Shown: positions 21,627 to 21,987 of the stretch, in pieces | Numbering within the stretch: the stretch's first letter is position 1 | Layout: each line of letters begins with the position of its first letter | Virus record (IMG/VR): IMGVR_UViG_3300037485_001308 | Span: 1 to 21,987 of that record | Reading direction: 5' to 3' (one strand) | Source of the DNA: a virus | Length of the DNA: 21,987 nucleotides | Made by a program: the position numbers and the translations under genes | The notes under the pieces: generated by a model | Told to the model about the DNA's origin: nothing | Database searches by the model: none | Seen by the model: only the letters and a program-made list of their open reading frames with translations

Positions 21627-21987
21627 TTAAGAATTTAATCCATTACCCCCCAATAATACAGCGTTACCTTGTACGACTACATTACCGTAATTATCCGTCC
21701 ATGTTGGGTGAGGAGCTTCAACTGTTGTACTTGTACCTTCACAAATAACACATTCATCATATATTGTATTTGCAGTAAAATATAGTGTGGTTGCACTTAA
21801 ACAATCACCACATCCTTCGTATTGAGTTGCTGCGGAAAAATTAGGAAACCCCGCTGTTGATTGTTGTACCACAGTACCACATAATAATTGACCTGTAGAA
21901 CTTGAGAATGCCCAAGTTTCACCTGGTAATAAAGTTTCTTCACCTGACTCAACGTAGGCGTATTGATTACCTTCATTACATAATAAA
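21627..21987 (-). CDS. Cysteine-rich structural protein, N-terminus outside the window
   Basis: The frame is open from the right edge (first full codon at 21986) to TAA at 21627, 120 codons including the stop. A GTG at 21872 lies inside the open frame and is probably not the start. The sequence is Thr-, Gly- and Asn-rich with repeated short units that place cysteines in strands (QLLCGTVVQ, YEGCGDCLS, YDECVICEG). This style of beta-rich, Cys-containing repeats is common in tail-fibre, head-fibre and other surface proteins of Bacteroidota phages. It recalls the CPVCADCDST cluster in the capsid insertion. It is probably a virion surface protein; its exact type cannot be told from the fragment. 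Confidence 0.75.
   Translation of the reverse strand, partial: LLCNEGNQYAYVESGEETLLPGETWAFSSSTGQLLCGTVVQQSTAGFPNFSAATQYEGCGDCLSATTLYFTANTIYDECVICEGTSTTVEAPHPTWTDNYGNVVVQGNAVLLGGNGLNS

Noticed and set aside
1-21987. Integrated prophage in a bacterial chromosome
   Set aside because: No integrase, attachment site, repressor or clear chromosomal gene is visible. The gene set fits a large lytic phage, though the window is too small to exclude other contexts.

Overview
The window looks like the head-assembly half of a large T4-like myovirus that infects a member of the Bacteroidota, most likely a flavobacterium. The phage assignment rests on a syntenic block: large terminase (gp17-like), portal (gp20-like), prohead protease (gp21-like), acidic scaffold (gp22-like) and major capsid protein (gp23-like). 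Host clues are the AT-rich sequence, the absence of Shine-Dalgarno motifs before the genes, several TTG-N19/20-TAnnTTTG-type promoters, a flavobacterial-style signal peptide ending FSQ, and ClpC and S21 homologues that resemble Bacteroidota versions. No integrase, attachment site or lysogeny gene is visible.

Left part (1-5.7 kb), accessory genes mostly on the minus strand: a secreted protein cut by the window edge, a complete tmRNA (400-819), a 377-residue unknown protein on the plus strand, a clan-MH metallo-aminopeptidase and an N-domain-less ClpC-type AAA+ unfoldase in tandem, and a divergent small protein with two UVR motifs. Together they suggest a phage-encoded ribosome-rescue and proteolysis set. 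The tmRNA tag does not end in the usual ALAA.

Middle part (5.7-9.8 kb), plus strand: two small proteins (one with a KTSC domain), a nucleotidyltransferase-fold protein, a long acidic Pro/Met-repeat protein and two unknown proteins overlapping it in series.

Right part (9.8-19.7 kb), the head module on the plus strand: terminase, a 58-residue ORF, portal, a possible prohead-core protein, an unknown protein, protease, a DUF4494-like protein, scaffold and capsid. A ribosomal protein S21 gene (bS21) is inserted on the opposite strand between the possible core gene and the unknown gene. After a strong terminator (19.7-22 kb) come a small conserved phage-type protein, two candidate head-internal proteins with matching N-termini, an early-type gene and a cysteine-rich structural protein cut by the window end.

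Regulation appears to have two classes. Plus-strand virion genes, and the minus-strand S21 gene, carry a recurrent TATTTATA-like box 3-33 bases before the start codon, a candidate late promoter. Several minus-strand accessory genes and the tmRNA instead carry host-like flavobacterial promoters.
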